Of a stretch of DNA of 64,000 nt, positions 53,651 through 64,000 are shown in pieces. The stretch spans positions 5,270,001 to 5,334,000 of the forward strand of contig NC_035791.1 of the NCBI RefSeq assembly GCF_001653235.2, read 5' to 3'. Each line of letters starts with the position of its first letter. Positions within the stretch are counted from its first letter, which is position 1. The stretch comes from Pochonia chlamydosporia 170. Taxonomy: Eukaryota; Ascomycota; Sordariomycetes; Hypocreales; Clavicipitaceae. Made by a program: the position numbers and the translations under genes. The notes under the pieces are model-generated. The model ran no database searches. It had not been told where the DNA came from and saw only the letters and a list, made by a program, of their open reading frames with translations.

Positions 53651-56600
53651 TGTGCCCAAGCAAGTAGTTCCATGCATGTGCAGTCTGCACCCAGAGTCAA
53701 GTTGCTCGTGAGCACCACCTGCCGTGACTGACCGCTGTTGCCAGCTGCCTGGTCAAAGGAAGTTGGATGACAGTCACGGGATCATGAACCCATCTGCAGG
53801 CTGCAACATCACCGACAGGGGAGACTCGTGGCGAGCCGTCAAGCTTTGGTGGTGACATCTGGAGCCTCTTGTCAAACCTCAGCCAACTCGTGCCACAAAA
53901 ATACCAGACTTGTTTCCTCCCCCTCAAAGCTTTGGGGCCGTCTTGTCTCTTTCAATGCCCACTGTAGGCCCAGTTGGACCCTCACGCGGCCTGGTCGCCA
54001 TCCTGCAGCAGCATGTTGACCCTGGAGGTGCTGCACAGTGCAAGGCATGCATCGTGTGGCGTCCGGCAAGGGTCAATCGACCATGTCCATTTCGAGGACC
54101 GGTCAACTGGTGTGTGTGGCCCTTGTATGCAGGGGCCTCAAGGCCGGGGCGCCTATGGCGTCACAACCCGCTGATCTCTTTGTTTTCGTCGTGATGTGGT
54201 GAAATACCCATCCGGCCGGCCAACGATGCCTCTGACAGGCTATGCACGGTTCGTGATCGCCGAGACGATGACTGAGAAATGGAGACGGGGGCTGTTTGGG
54301 CCCTTTTACCAATAACTTCACCTCTTCCGTCTTCCGCCTATCACCCTCCTGATAATGCCGGTTTGCAGCACTTGCTTTCGGCTGGGGATCCTCGGGCTGG
54401 GCACTGTGGGACTTAAAAACACCAAATCACCATTGACGGGATCCTTTGAGGCGGACTAGCATCACGAGAATGCAGCATGGACCTAGCTTTGCACGGCAAC
54501 GGCGAATGGGCTGGAAACAAGAATCAAATTCTCCTGGACTGCCTTTGATACAGTACTAATGGAAGGCAAGTTTTGGTGCAAAGCTGTATGGTCAACAGTC
54601 AACCAGACAACTTACACCAGACAAAACTGGTGGAAGAGGGCGAGGCTGGAAGCACACAACAGGGCCCTTTGGCAACAGCGCTTGATGTGCAAGAAAGAAA
54701 AACTATTGGCAACTCTGCCCAGATCTCTCCATTGTGACAAGGCCCAGCACACAACAGTCATGGCATACCAACCGGCCGCGCCATTTGTCATGTCTGACAT
54801 GCTCTCAATTCATTGTTCTGGAAGATTTCTTTGGCCAAAGTGAACTTCAAACGCCGACCCATATCATACTACGAAGGAGGCGGTACGATGGTGACGACCA
54901 AACGCTTGGTTATGATGTCGCCATGACGATTCAACGACTGTGAGGTTCTTAGGTCAAAGAACTGGAGGATGGGGCCAGTTGAGCTTTGCCTCTTCTCCAA
55001 TTCATCATGCTTCGCTTCTACAGGTGCTTCCACAGGACGTTCAAGTCAATCATTTGAGACGCAATCACGAGTCCTTGTCCAAAATGCGCTCATGACGTCC
55101 AAACTCAGTACAGCGCCAGACGCCGATCCAGCATCTAAAAAACGGCGACAGCCTATCGTCATCTTCCTAGAACGCCAAAGGGTCTTCCTCCGCTTGTCCA
55201 CACCCCGACCACCCCCCAACGGAGCACAACCCTTCTCTTATCCCTGTCCTTCGTGACGAGAAGTGCCAGGCTGTTGCCCACCGCCAGTCCCAACTTGGAT
55301 CCCTTGAGAACTTCATTCGTCAAAGGGGACTATCTCAATACCAAATATCCCACACATTTGAGGCGCCTCCGTTTGGTTGGCCTCCACTTCCCGGCGAGTT
55401 TTTGCTTCTCAAGTGATATTTTACTTGGAACAATGGTGGTAATTCCGGATTTCCGTTTCTTTTCAAAATGCTGGCTTTAACAGTGTTTGATGCTCCAACA
55501 TGTCATCACAATCAAAGCTCCAGAGAGTGCCTTCCGGTTGGTGCGCTACGATATTGATTCTCCGGCCTAGCAACTGACCTGCTATGAAGCCAGCAAGAAA
55601 AGCAATCAGAATGAATAATAGCGTACGGCAGGGAAAAAGAAAGTCCAGGACTACCGATACTCATTGCCTGTCAGCACTCAAAGTCCTTACAGCCCATATC
55701 AATAATATTCTTTTTCTTTGAGAGAAGCTTTGAGAGAGAAAAAAAGACCCATCACCTTGACAAGCCCTTCCAAATACTTCCTACATACTTGACGGTGCCA
55801 ACAATCGGCAAGCTCTCAGGTTGTGCCTCAGCACTCAGCTGACCGCCAACCTTTGCCTGTCACTTAGCCACCACCCACGCCAGGCTCATGCCAATATCAG
55901 TTCAGTGCTCTGGCAACCACACCCATTTTGCATGGCACCAAAATTGTCAATGGTGATCGCAGGGAGCATTGAGTGGCCATGCCACAGCGTAATAAGAACA
56001 GGCGAAAAAAGAAGAGCAGCGTCACTTGGAAAGGGGTACGGAGTAAGGCCATGCAGCGAAACACGAATGATTGCATGTTCATGACTCTTGCTGCACCTCA
56101 CTGGCCGCTTGGCTACGGAACGACTGTGCAATGCTGCTTGAGACTGAACCGAGAGCCAGAATTTTCCGACACATTTGCTCACTTTGGGGTTACAGAGAGC
56201 CACAGTCCCCGGGCTCACAACGACGAAAAAAACAAGAAAAAGAAAAAACGTAACAAACCAAAAAGAAAATAAATAAATAAACGAATAAGGCCAGCAAGAC
56301 CAGACTTGACGAAGTACCACAAAATCAGGCTGATTCGAGAAGCTCCCGACTTCAGCTCTACTGACTGCCACATGCAACGTCAGATTATGGCAAGCGGTCA
56401 ACATATCGGCGGTTTGCGAACCATGGGCGGGATGGCTTGCCTGTCAATATTGGGGGTCATCTGGGGCAGCCAAAGTGAGGTGGCTTGGTCCCTGAAAATA
56501 TCAAATGCCTGACGGTTTATCTCCAGTCTGCCTGCAACACTGGTGTGGGAAAAAATCAAACGACGACAGATGACAAAGACCTGCATGGCATGTCGGTGTT

Positions 56601-56721
56601 GTTGTGTCGCGGCCAACAGCATTTCATTCATGGCCAGTGCTCGTTGTATGGGTGGCAGCACTGTCACCATTCTGATGAGAAAGACTGGTGCTATTCGTTG
56701 TATCCTGTCCAATTTTACCAA

Positions 56722-56751
56722 GCGTATGTCTGCGTATGTCTGCGTATGTCT
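56722..56751. repeat. Decamer tandem repeat, three copies
   Basis: GCGTATGTCT repeated three times in tandem without mismatch. Confidence 0.9.
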
Positions 56752-58748
56752 GCTGGTGTTCCTCAACCAACCATTTGCTTGCAGTGGTTGATGTTGGCCA
56801 TGGCCAAGAAGGATCATCCGTCCATTGCACGGTTTAAGCAAAGAAGTGTAACAGACATGACATGATGAACCGACCAATTAGTTCGGCGCAGATGTAAATA
56901 ACGCTTGACGGGTCTTGTTGATGAATGATGGACCAGACCAGACGGTTGCAGGGCTCATGATTGATCACTCACCACACACAGCCCTCAGATGCTTCAGAGG
57001 CTCGTGGCCGAGGCCGGGCTGAAGTGGACATCTGGTGGATGTCTGGTGGACGTGTTTTCCGGAGATTTGGTGAGTTTGGAATTTGGATCAAATCAATCAT
57101 TGTCCCTGAGATGAATGCTTATTGCCGTGAATTCTCATTGTACACCACCGTACCGGTAGGCAGGGCCGTCGAACTCCTGTTCTCCGGATTGACGTGATTC
57201 TGGTGGATTGACATTAGGAGAGGGACATTGGGACACCAGGCTGGCATAACCAGGTGGCACCCCCATGCCATGCCATCAAATGCACTCACTCACTCATCCT
57301 GGCAAGTACGTAGCACCAGACCAACCCCCAGTAGCGCCTCAGGATGCTCGTTAGAGAACCAGACGTCACTGTTGGTCCAGTGTCTCTCCGTTCTGAGATG
57401 CCCATGCTGCTAGTGTGCCAGGCCAGCCAAGCCAGGCTGGTGTCTTCAATGTTTCTTTCTTCCTGTCCCTTCCTGCATTCTGGTCCCTCTGTGATGCCTA
57501 GTGTCAATCCGAGCCCCACACCCCCACCCTTGCTGGTGAGGTCAGGTCTGGTACTTGAATGACTTCAATGTTTGCAATGGAAGGCGAGAGTGAGTTGGAG
57601 CCTTGACCAGGGAAGGTACCGCCCCACCATCAGATCGTGACGGTGTACCGTTGGAAGCTCTTTGCACTTGTACCGGCTGTTCGGTCGCAGGGACTCTGCG
57701 AACTGAACTTCGTACCATCGTCCTTGGGTCAACCTCTTCCGTCATTTCCTGTGGTCGGTCCAATTGGTGTCGTTTTTGAATGTCAATCCACGCCAAGTGC
57801 AGTTTGGTCCATGTCCCGGTCCGACCCCCTTCGAACCTAATCAGCGTCAGACCAGGCCAGGGCAGTCACTCAGTGAATCTGCCCAAGTGTTCACTGTGCT
57901 GGGCATTCGTCCACTGTATGGAGCACCGTGGGCCCCTTTGGCCGCTACCCGCCCGCTGGCTCCAGTCGACATGACGGTGGCCTGCCAGAGACGGAGGGTT
58001 TCGTCTGTCCATGTCTGGTCCATGTCGAATTCGAGTCAAGTGAAGTCGGGCCTGGCAGGGTTCATGTTCAATTCGCCCACCGTTGTCAGTCAGTCAGTGT
58101 GTCTGTCCATTTCTGTGGTCCCCAACGAGCATTCAATGTGTGCTTGTTCAATCCGTCCCATCACCGCCTGCACACACCCCCAAGAGCACCAGACCTTCGA
58201 CTGGCCACTTGAGCAGTTCACTGGCTGGTCTTTGGGTCTGCCAGCCGCCAAATTCCTTTTATCCACGGTCCTCCCTTCTTCTCGTGCACTACCGCCATCC
58301 ACGACCCTCGTTCTTCAACCACCGCCACCATCGTCTTCCTCCCTCCTATCTTCAACCACCAGATTCGTTTCCACCGTTCCTCGCGCTGATCAAAAGGCAA
58401 CGTCCTGGACGGGTGCAAAGACTCTGCAAAGCACTTTATTTTGCATTTGCGAGCTTAATCTTGTTCCCTTTTTTTTTTTCGTCTCTTTCTCGTTTCCCTC
58501 GACCACTAGGTACGCGAGCGGCTTAATATTCTTCAGGCTCGACGTCATCTCCGCTCTCGTGTCCCTTGCACAGAGTTTTTGTGGGCATATTTGATCTCAC
58601 CGTGGGCCAACACGACAACACGTTCCAGCAACGCCTTTTTACCGCAGCCGAGCAACGACTTCTCCAGCCGACAGCTACGGCGATATATGTCACAATCACA
58701 TTAAAGGCTCACCTTACGCGATCACCATAATAAATTTGTTCCGTGGTC

Positions 58749-59357
58749 ATGTCAGACGACAACGATCTACAGTCTAATGGCTACAGCAGCCACACACATC
58801 CCATCGAACGATCCGATTCCTCAGTGTCAACTACCACATCGGAAAACAATGAGCCTGACACCAGTCAGCCTGTAATTCACCAACCCATTCCCACTCGCCC
58901 ACGATTACCTAGTCGAAAGAGTAGTGGCCCATTGGTAGTTCCCCGCGACAGCTCCGAAGTTGGTCCAGTTGAGGCTCATTTTGGCCCCGATGATGTCAGA
59001 GCCATGAGCCCACGTCGCACCAGCGAAGATATTGACCGACTTGGAAAAGAAGCAAGGGAAGAAATGCGAAGGTAAGAATACTCTATTCTACTCGCAGCTG
59101 GAACAAGACCATATGGAGAGGCAATTGCCCACTTCAACGTCCACAAAACACTGCGCAGCCCCACGAGCTGTCAGCTAACTGAATCCAGGCATGCTAAAGC
59201 ATTGCAAGACTCGCTCATAACTATTTTCAACCGCATAGAAGCAGTGCGCGAGGAACACGACAAACTCGATAACAACAACAAGTTCTTGCAAAAGTACATC
59301 GGCGACCTCATGAGCACTACCAAGATAACTGCCTCCGGTAGCCGCGTAAAGAAATGA
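58749..59357 (+). CDS. SCOCO short coiled-coil protein (SCOC-like)
   Basis: A 163-residue protein with a C-terminal SCOCO coiled coil; animal SCOC binds Arl1/Arl-family GTPases at the Golgi and acts in autophagy. Exons are 58749-59071 and 59189-59357 (donor GTAAGA, acceptor ATCCAG), exactly 164 codons. The first ~90 residues are disordered, Ser/Pro-rich (RLPSRKSSGPLVVPRDSS). The coiled coil runs from DIDRLGKEAREEMRR across the splice site to LITIFNRIEAVREEHDKLDN and NNKFLQKYIGDLMSTTKI, with the expected heptad leucines/isoleucines and the NKFLQKYIG motif diagnostic of the family. The CT-rich leader upstream fits a constitutive promoter. Convergent with trs130, 1.4 kb away. Confidence 0.9.
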
Positions 59358-60761
59358 GTACTGGGAGGATATGTGCAACGCGGCCACGATTTGAGGGCGA
59401 AGTGCCGCATATTAATTCCACCCATAAAGAGAAGAGGACAGCAATATTTCATAACCGAAGTACGAGACGACGCTTTTGCATATGCATTCCGTGGACGCGG
59501 ATTCGGCTGGCCTCGAACCAATTCTTCCCCTGCATACAACGACCCAAGTCGTTATGTTCAATCCTTTACCACGAGTAACGAAACCACTGAATAATCAGTG
59601 TCATCATCTTCCCTATTTGGCTTCAACACTGGTCCTTTTATAGGCATGATACCCAAGCCAACGAGTCACCCCTTTTATCATATTTTTCATCTCGCATGTC
59701 GGTCAAGGGCCTAGCCACGAAGCGCATCGCCATCTAATAGCCCCTCGGACACAATTTTTCTTTTGACAAAACTGTTACCCTTCATTGTACACTAGCCACG
59801 GCATGGCGGAGCACAGCACAACATCGGCGACACTGGCCGGCTTGCGACAGATGTCCTTGCCAACCAAAATCGGGGAAAGCTACGGCCATGGCAATTTGCC
59901 CGCCGTAGTATTGTGTTCTTTAGCCGATATCATTCTGAACAGGCGACTCTGACCGTCCTATCTTTTTTTTCTTCTTCTTTGATCAGCAACTTTGCTTTAG
60001 TTGATTCTCTCCTTGTTGGAACAGCCGTCAACTCATTTATACGTGGGACACTACGGAACAAGGGTCGTATGGCAAGCATATTGTTAGGCGTTTTACGGGA
60101 AGCGAGACATGGGACGCTCTGGGCCTGGGCCTCGGTCACTTTTGTTTTTATGCATCAAGAAACGTTAGATAGGGGCGCGGACAGGTTCAGCTTCAGGCTC
60201 ATGAGAGGTGGGCAGCATGAAGACAAAAAGGGCATGGCACCATGGATATAATTCCCCCATGGCATATGGTACCAGACAGCAGCAGTGGGCTTGTCTGAAC
60301 TGCAAAGTGAGTTTTTGTGCAGCTAAAAAGCAATAAAATATCACTTGATTTAAAAAAATTCTGTCAAATGTGCCGTGTCAAAATGTATGCGATTTTCCAT
60401 TAGTACCCGTCCTCCGGTCGTATAGCTCAACAGCGCAATGGAAGTAAGCTCGTATCTAAACCAATGGCATCACATCGTAAATCTGAATCACTGAGTCATT
60501 TCAAACATCATACACCGCGGCTTGGTCTGATACTCCGGTGGATGTAACTTCTACCTGGGTCCTGGAGACGAGCAGCACAGACAACGAGTACCTGGGTCTT
60601 GGATCGTGCACACGCCCTGTCAGATATCAGGCCTTCTAGAATGTAGTGTGGTCAGTTATATTTTTCGATGTGTAACTTTGTTGGGTGTGGATTGTTCGTT
60701 TACGGACGCCGTTGAGGTAGGGCACGTTGGTAAGATAGGGATGAAGTACAATGTGAATTGT
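59358..60761. other. Convergent intergenic region
   Basis: About 1.4 kb between the 3' ends of the SCOCO and Trs130 genes. Short frames only; no RNA gene or repeat recognised. Confidence 0.5.
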
Positions 60762-63700
60762 TTACGCTACTATCCTGCCCTTTTGTCTATGCAATCCTTC
60801 CGTCTCAAAGACCAGTGGTCCGCCGCCTGGACCACTGGCGTCTAGGCTGACTGTTACGCTCTTGCGCTCGCTGACGACTCTCACCGTTTCTCCTAAGTTT
60901 CTGAAGTCGACTTCACATGGGGGTGGGACTCGGCCGTCTGTTGATGGGACTTCCTTAATTTCCACGGCTGGGTATGGCAGGTATCCCTCCCGCTGGGGGA
61001 TGAGGACAAGCGGGATTTCGGCTTCCGTCTCTGCGGTTGAGGACATGGCGCTGGGTGTCTTGCCGCCTGGTATCACAAAGTGGCCCTTTCGACGACCGCC
61101 AATCAACCAAGCGTCGCTGGGGGCCGTGACTTCATAGCTGAACTCTTCGTCTTCGCGGGCCACGGCGTCTGTGTCCCAGATGCGTGTCCATTTGAGATGA
61201 AGCGTCGTGGGGAGCACCTGGTTCACGGAGGCGGCGGGAGGGCCGGCCGAGGGAGAACCAGCCAGGTGGTCGAGGAGGGAGTGGTCGATGCGCATGTCGG
61301 CCGTGTGTACGACGGAGAGGGACGGGATCTCAACTGGGATGGTGAGCGACGATGGCTCCAATGGGGTGCGTGTTGGTATGGTCATGCGAGCGTGCTTCTT
61401 CTGCCAGTCGTCGAGGAACTCGGCCAATCTTGCTGTTGCGTCGTCCGTCGTGCCGGGTATGGAGCCGAGCCCGCGCAGGTAATGTGCCCACGGGACGTTT
61501 TCGAGATACGAAGTCGTGACTTGGCCAACCAGTGCTGCTCGTTCTAGGTCGTGCGCCTGTAGCCCGTTTCTTGTTTCTTCCAGCACACGTGCCACCGTGA
61601 CCATGGAGTACAACTCGAGCGGTGTACCCTTGAGGCCCTCTAGCACTGACGACTGTATCAGCTCCTCTATTTCCGTCTGTAGCACGCTGTAGTATAACTT
61701 GAGCTGCAGTGTCCTGCCGGCTCGCGCACCCACTTTCGCCCCCTCCTTCCGTTTGACTTTATACAGTAGTGTAGCGTGCTGCTTTGGGAAAACCATGACG
61801 CTGCTCGCTGGCGGGATGCCAAAAGAGGTCTCAAACAGCTCCGACTCCACAAGCTCGCTCTTGAATAGTCGCACAGGGCTGGATGATGCTGTTTCGACGT
61901 TGAACCGTGAGAACAACTCCTTTTGCTTGAACACATCTTGTACATTCACCCCCACAGCAAGTGACACTGGCACCATGATGGACTTTGCCAGATAATATGA
62001 TCCGCCGGATGTTGTCTCATATGTCGCCTCTACCCTTACCGACACATCGCCCAGGTCTTGTTCGATAGAGTATGGGAATCGCACGGTAATGGATGAGCCT
62101 GCGTCCATCGGTCCGAAGAAAACGGCACCGGCTTCTGGAGGTTTCGCGAACTTTATAGACTCGTCTACCAACTTGGCCTCCGTTGTTAATAGACGAAGAC
62201 CACCCGTTGTTGGTCGGATTTTCACATCGCAGCTCTTCAATGTGTTCCACCCGGAGCTGACGACAAGATCAAGTGCATTGTTTCTGCCAAGACTGATGTG
62301 CTTGCTGGCTGTGAGCTGCGCGTCCAAAGCACTGGTACGTTGGAATAAGGTAACATCGGGATCCCGGAAAATATTGCTGCTTCGAGGGGACAACGTGTTG
62401 GCGTCTTGCTCATGGTGCAGGAACAGTTGGCCCGACACCAGAGCCAGCCGGCTCACTCGATATCTTCCCGGAACGACGGACTGGATCAAAGTTAGTACGA
62501 AATATGGCAACAGAGAGCAATCGACATCTTCACTCACGTTACACTCAACAGAGATGGTGTTCCTACCCGGAGTAAGAATGACATCTCCTTTGGTTTCCAA
62601 GTTGATATCTCTGCAAGGCCCGCCGTCAATACATGTTAGTCTCAATTTCGCTGAATCCACCGGTAATTTTTCCGGCAAGAGGCTTCTGAGTGAAATGTTC
62701 AACGAGCACCCGTCCTTGCCATCGTGGTACACCGGTGTTCCCTCTAATGAAACATCCATGACAAAGCTTGCCAATGTAACCTTGACCGGGGATGAAGGCT
62801 CCGATGCTAGAGCGAAGAGCTTGGCCGCAACTTCCCTAACAGGAGAGTCATTGTGGACATTAGGTTTTTGCACTTTCCCCAACACTGGCCGTTGCTCCCT
62901 CCTCTCCCTTTCAGCCGCACAGGACTTAATTAGCAAGGTCAACGCAACATCGACAAAGCGATCGTTTGATCTCAGCTCACTCAGACAACGGCAATACATG
63001 ATTAGCAGGGATAGTTCCAAGAGGCTCCAGCCGTTGCGCCCAAAAAATGGTGTTGCTCGCTCAAAGTCTCTCGTAGCAGCCTTGTATTCCTTCATGTGAA
63101 CCTTGAGAACAGCCAAGTCGGCTGTACAAGACTGAACGGCATGGTCGTGGTTGGCAACTGAATAGTCCTGCATGGCTCTGCGGGTCAGAATTTCATGTAG
63201 GCGGTAAAAGTCGTCTGTGTTATCGCTAGCGGTTCGTAGGACGATATTGTCAATTCCCGCACTTGATGGTGCAGCAGCCTTGTCACCAGGCGTTTCTCTG
63301 GGCTTGGTATCGTCATCGTCATCTAGGTTAATATCTTCCAAGCCGTCCAAGCCTGGTTCGCCGACCACCGGTGCCTCATCCCATCCATTAGACCAACTTC
63401 GTTTGTTTCCCAGTCCCTCCAATATGCTTCTTGACAGCATGTATAACTCTGCCCGTCGAGCCGCCAACTCTTCCAACCCCAGTTTGTTGAAGGATGAGTT
63501 TTGGGATTCAGACTCGGCAAAGCTTGACTGCCTATTCGGACCAGGGAATCCAGGACTAGGCGGTGGTCTAGGAGAGGTCTGCACATGCAACGAGGAAGAT
63601 CTAGCGGGGTGTAGCATGGTCTTTGGCTCTGGAATAGACGACTTTTGCTCCGATCCGTCATCCATAGCCAAAATTGTTGGCAGGATGGGCAATGCTTTCG

Positions 63701-64000
63701 TCGACGTTTGTGTCAAAATTTGTTGCGCAACTGTAAATGCGAACGATGCAATCATGTTGTCTATCGTTTCTAGCAGCAACGGATCCAAGGCTGTTAGCTG
63801 CGTGTCCCCTCCGGTATTAGAATTGGCATTGTTCAGCAATGAGGCGGTGATATCCTGGCGCATGACTTGAGAAATAGACGGAATGAATTCCAACGTCCGT
63901 CGGCACACTTCGGAGAGCATGGCCAAGTTCTCCAGCCCGTCATCATTATTCATGGGCGGTAAAAGGGGCGCTACGCCGTGGAGAATAGAATCATGCTGGT
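60762..64000 (-). CDS. trs130: TRAPPII complex subunit Trs130 (TRAPPC10), C-terminal part
   Basis: A large single-exon frame that stays open to the window edge, so the N-terminal portion and start codon lie outside; the internal ATG at 63953 is not the true start because the frame continues in phase upstream (HGVAPLLPP then MNNDDG). About 1,079 residues are visible. Trs130 is the TRAPPII-specific scaffold that directs the complex toward Ypt31/32 (Rab11) at the trans-Golgi. A Ser/Pro- and Asp-rich linker (DINLDDDDDTKPRET) is followed by the helical-repeat region AVLKVHMKEYKAATRDFERA and FFGRNGWSLLELSLLIMYC. A long beta-rich C-terminal half follows, in keeping with the TRAPPC10 C-terminal immunoglobulin-like domains. 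The end is GLHRQKGRIVA. Identification rests on the helical region and overall layout. Confidence 0.85.
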   Translation of the reverse strand, partial: QHDSILHGVAPLLPPMNNDDGLENLAMLSEVCRRTLEFIPSISQVMRQDITASLLNNANSNTGGDTQLTALDPLLLETIDNMIASFAFTVAQQILTQTSTKALPILPTILAMDDGSEQKSSIPEPKTMLHPARSSSLHVQTSPRPPPSPGFPGPNRQSSFAESESQNSSFNKLGLEELAARRAELYMLSRSILEGLGNKRSWSNGWDEAPVVGEPGLDGLEDINLDDDDDTKPRETPGDKAAAPSSAGIDNIVLRTASDNTDDFYRLHEILTRRAMQDYSVANHDHAVQSCTADLAVLKVHMKEYKAATRDFERATPFFGRNGWSLLELSLLIMYCRCLSELRSNDRFVDVALTLLIKSCAAERERREQRPVLGKVQKPNVHNDSPVREVAAKLFALASEPSSPVKVTLASFVMDVSLEGTPVYHDGKDGCSLNISLRSLLPEKLPVDSAKLRLTCIDGGPCRDINLETKGDVILTPGRNTISVECNVSEDVDCSLLPYFVLTLIQSVVPGRYRVSRLALVSGQLFLHHEQDANTLSPRSSNIFRDPDVTLFQRTSALDAQLTASKHISLGRNNALDLVVSSGWNTLKSCDVKIRPTTGGLRLLTTEAKLVDESIKFAKPPEAGAVFFGPMDAGSSITVRFPYSIEQDLGDVSVRVEATYETTSGGSYYLAKSIMVPVSLAVGVNVQDVFKQKELFSRFNVETASSSPVRLFKSELVESELFETSFGIPPASSVMVFPKQHATLLYKVKRKEGAKVGARAGRTLQLKLYYSVLQTEIEELIQSSVLEGLKGTPLELYSMVTVARVLEETRNGLQAHDLERAALVGQVTTSYLENVPWAHYLRGLGSIPGTTDDATARLAEFLDDWQKKHARMTIPTRTPLEPSSLTIPVEIPSLSVVHTADMRIDHSLLDHLAGSPSAGPPAASVNQVLPTTLHLKWTRIWDTDAVAREDEEFSYEVTAPSDAWLIGGRRKGHFVIPGGKTPSAMSSTAETEAEIPLVLIPQREGYLPYPAVEIKEVPSTDGRVPPPCEVDFRNLGETVRVVSERKSVTVSLDASGPGGGPLVFETEGLHRQKGRIVA

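Larger units (their letters stand above)
50231..58748. other. 8.5-kb stretch without a supportable gene
   Basis: The longest gene-free part of the window. Open frames up to 276 codons (57,764-58,594, +) overlap others on both strands and read as composition-driven sequence. From ~56.9 kb on, CCAGAC/GTCTGG-type words recur very often. A CT-rich tract (58,260-58,520) precedes the SCOCO gene. Also present: a TACCTAGGTA palindromic repeat (53.6 kb), TACGGAGTA motifs (52.2, 52.86, 56.0 kb), an A-rich tract (56,222-56,285) and a decamer repeat (56.7 kb). It may be a long regulatory region, non-coding RNA or decayed mobile DNA. Confidence 0.45.

Noticed and set aside
57764..58594. 276-codon open frame on the plus strand
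   Set aside because: It overlaps long frames in other phases and consists of Ser/Pro/Val-rich composition without motifs. It runs into the CT-rich leader of the SCOCO gene and lacks splice or domain support.
1..64000. CRISPR arrays, riboswitches, ribosome-binding sites
   Set aside because: The window is fungal nuclear DNA; no regularly spaced repeat array or other prokaryotic regulatory structure was seen, including around the LpxA-like gene.

Overview
The window is nuclear DNA of a filamentous ascomycete. The genes carry short GT-AG introns of about 40-150 nt, often with CTAAC/CTGAC-like branch sites. They encode typical Pezizomycotina families: a HET-domain protein, LysM protein, FLR1-type MFS transporter, bZIP/fungal transcription-factor hybrid, two DUF7730-like proteins and a large-subunit catalase. 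A Kex2-processed alpha-pheromone precursor with WCWRPGQPCW-like repeats points to Hypocreales, probably a Clavicipitaceae/Metarhizium-like lineage. That placement is an inference and no species is claimed.

Layout. 1-13.5 kb: a set that looks like secondary metabolism or detoxification: P450 (cut by the window edge), bZIP regulator, SnoaL-like protein, PEP-mutase/isocitrate-lyase superfamily enzyme, zinc alcohol dehydrogenase, MFS exporter and SDR. The alcohol dehydrogenase is interrupted by a 421-bp hAT-like MITE with a perfect 8-bp target-site duplication; the empty site restores the reading frame exactly. 14-19 kb: large catalase, an apparently 5'-truncated LysM gene and DUF7730-like gene 1. 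19-25 kb: a gene-poor stretch, then a multi-intron polytopic membrane protein. 25-27 kb: an intronless homologue of bacterial LpxA (lipid A biosynthesis), a strong horizontal-transfer candidate, followed by a GST with a GC-AG intron. 28-33.5 kb: an accessory block with a HET-domain gene between two unrecognised genes, one of which uses a 21-nt micro-exon. 34-37 kb: TRAPP subunit Trs31, a TRIM-like mini-LTR element (two 87-bp terminal repeats with a TACTG duplication) and a small mitochondrial-type protein. 39-40 kb: the alpha-pheromone precursor. 42-50 kb: DUF7730-like gene 2 (paralogue of gene 1), PI-specific phospholipase C, an amino-acid permease and a PEBP protein. 50.2-58.7 kb: 8.5 kb without a supportable gene. 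58.7-64 kb: a SCOCO short coiled-coil protein and, convergent with it, the C-terminal part of the TRAPPII subunit Trs130, which runs off the window.

Housekeeping genes (the two TRAPP subunits, SCOCO, PLC, permease) are interleaved with accessory loci (HET, LpxA, LysM, MITE, TRIM). This is the usual look of a fungal chromosome arm with local accessory islands. Exon structures were worked out by hand from splice motifs and frame continuity; nothing was checked against a database or transcripts.
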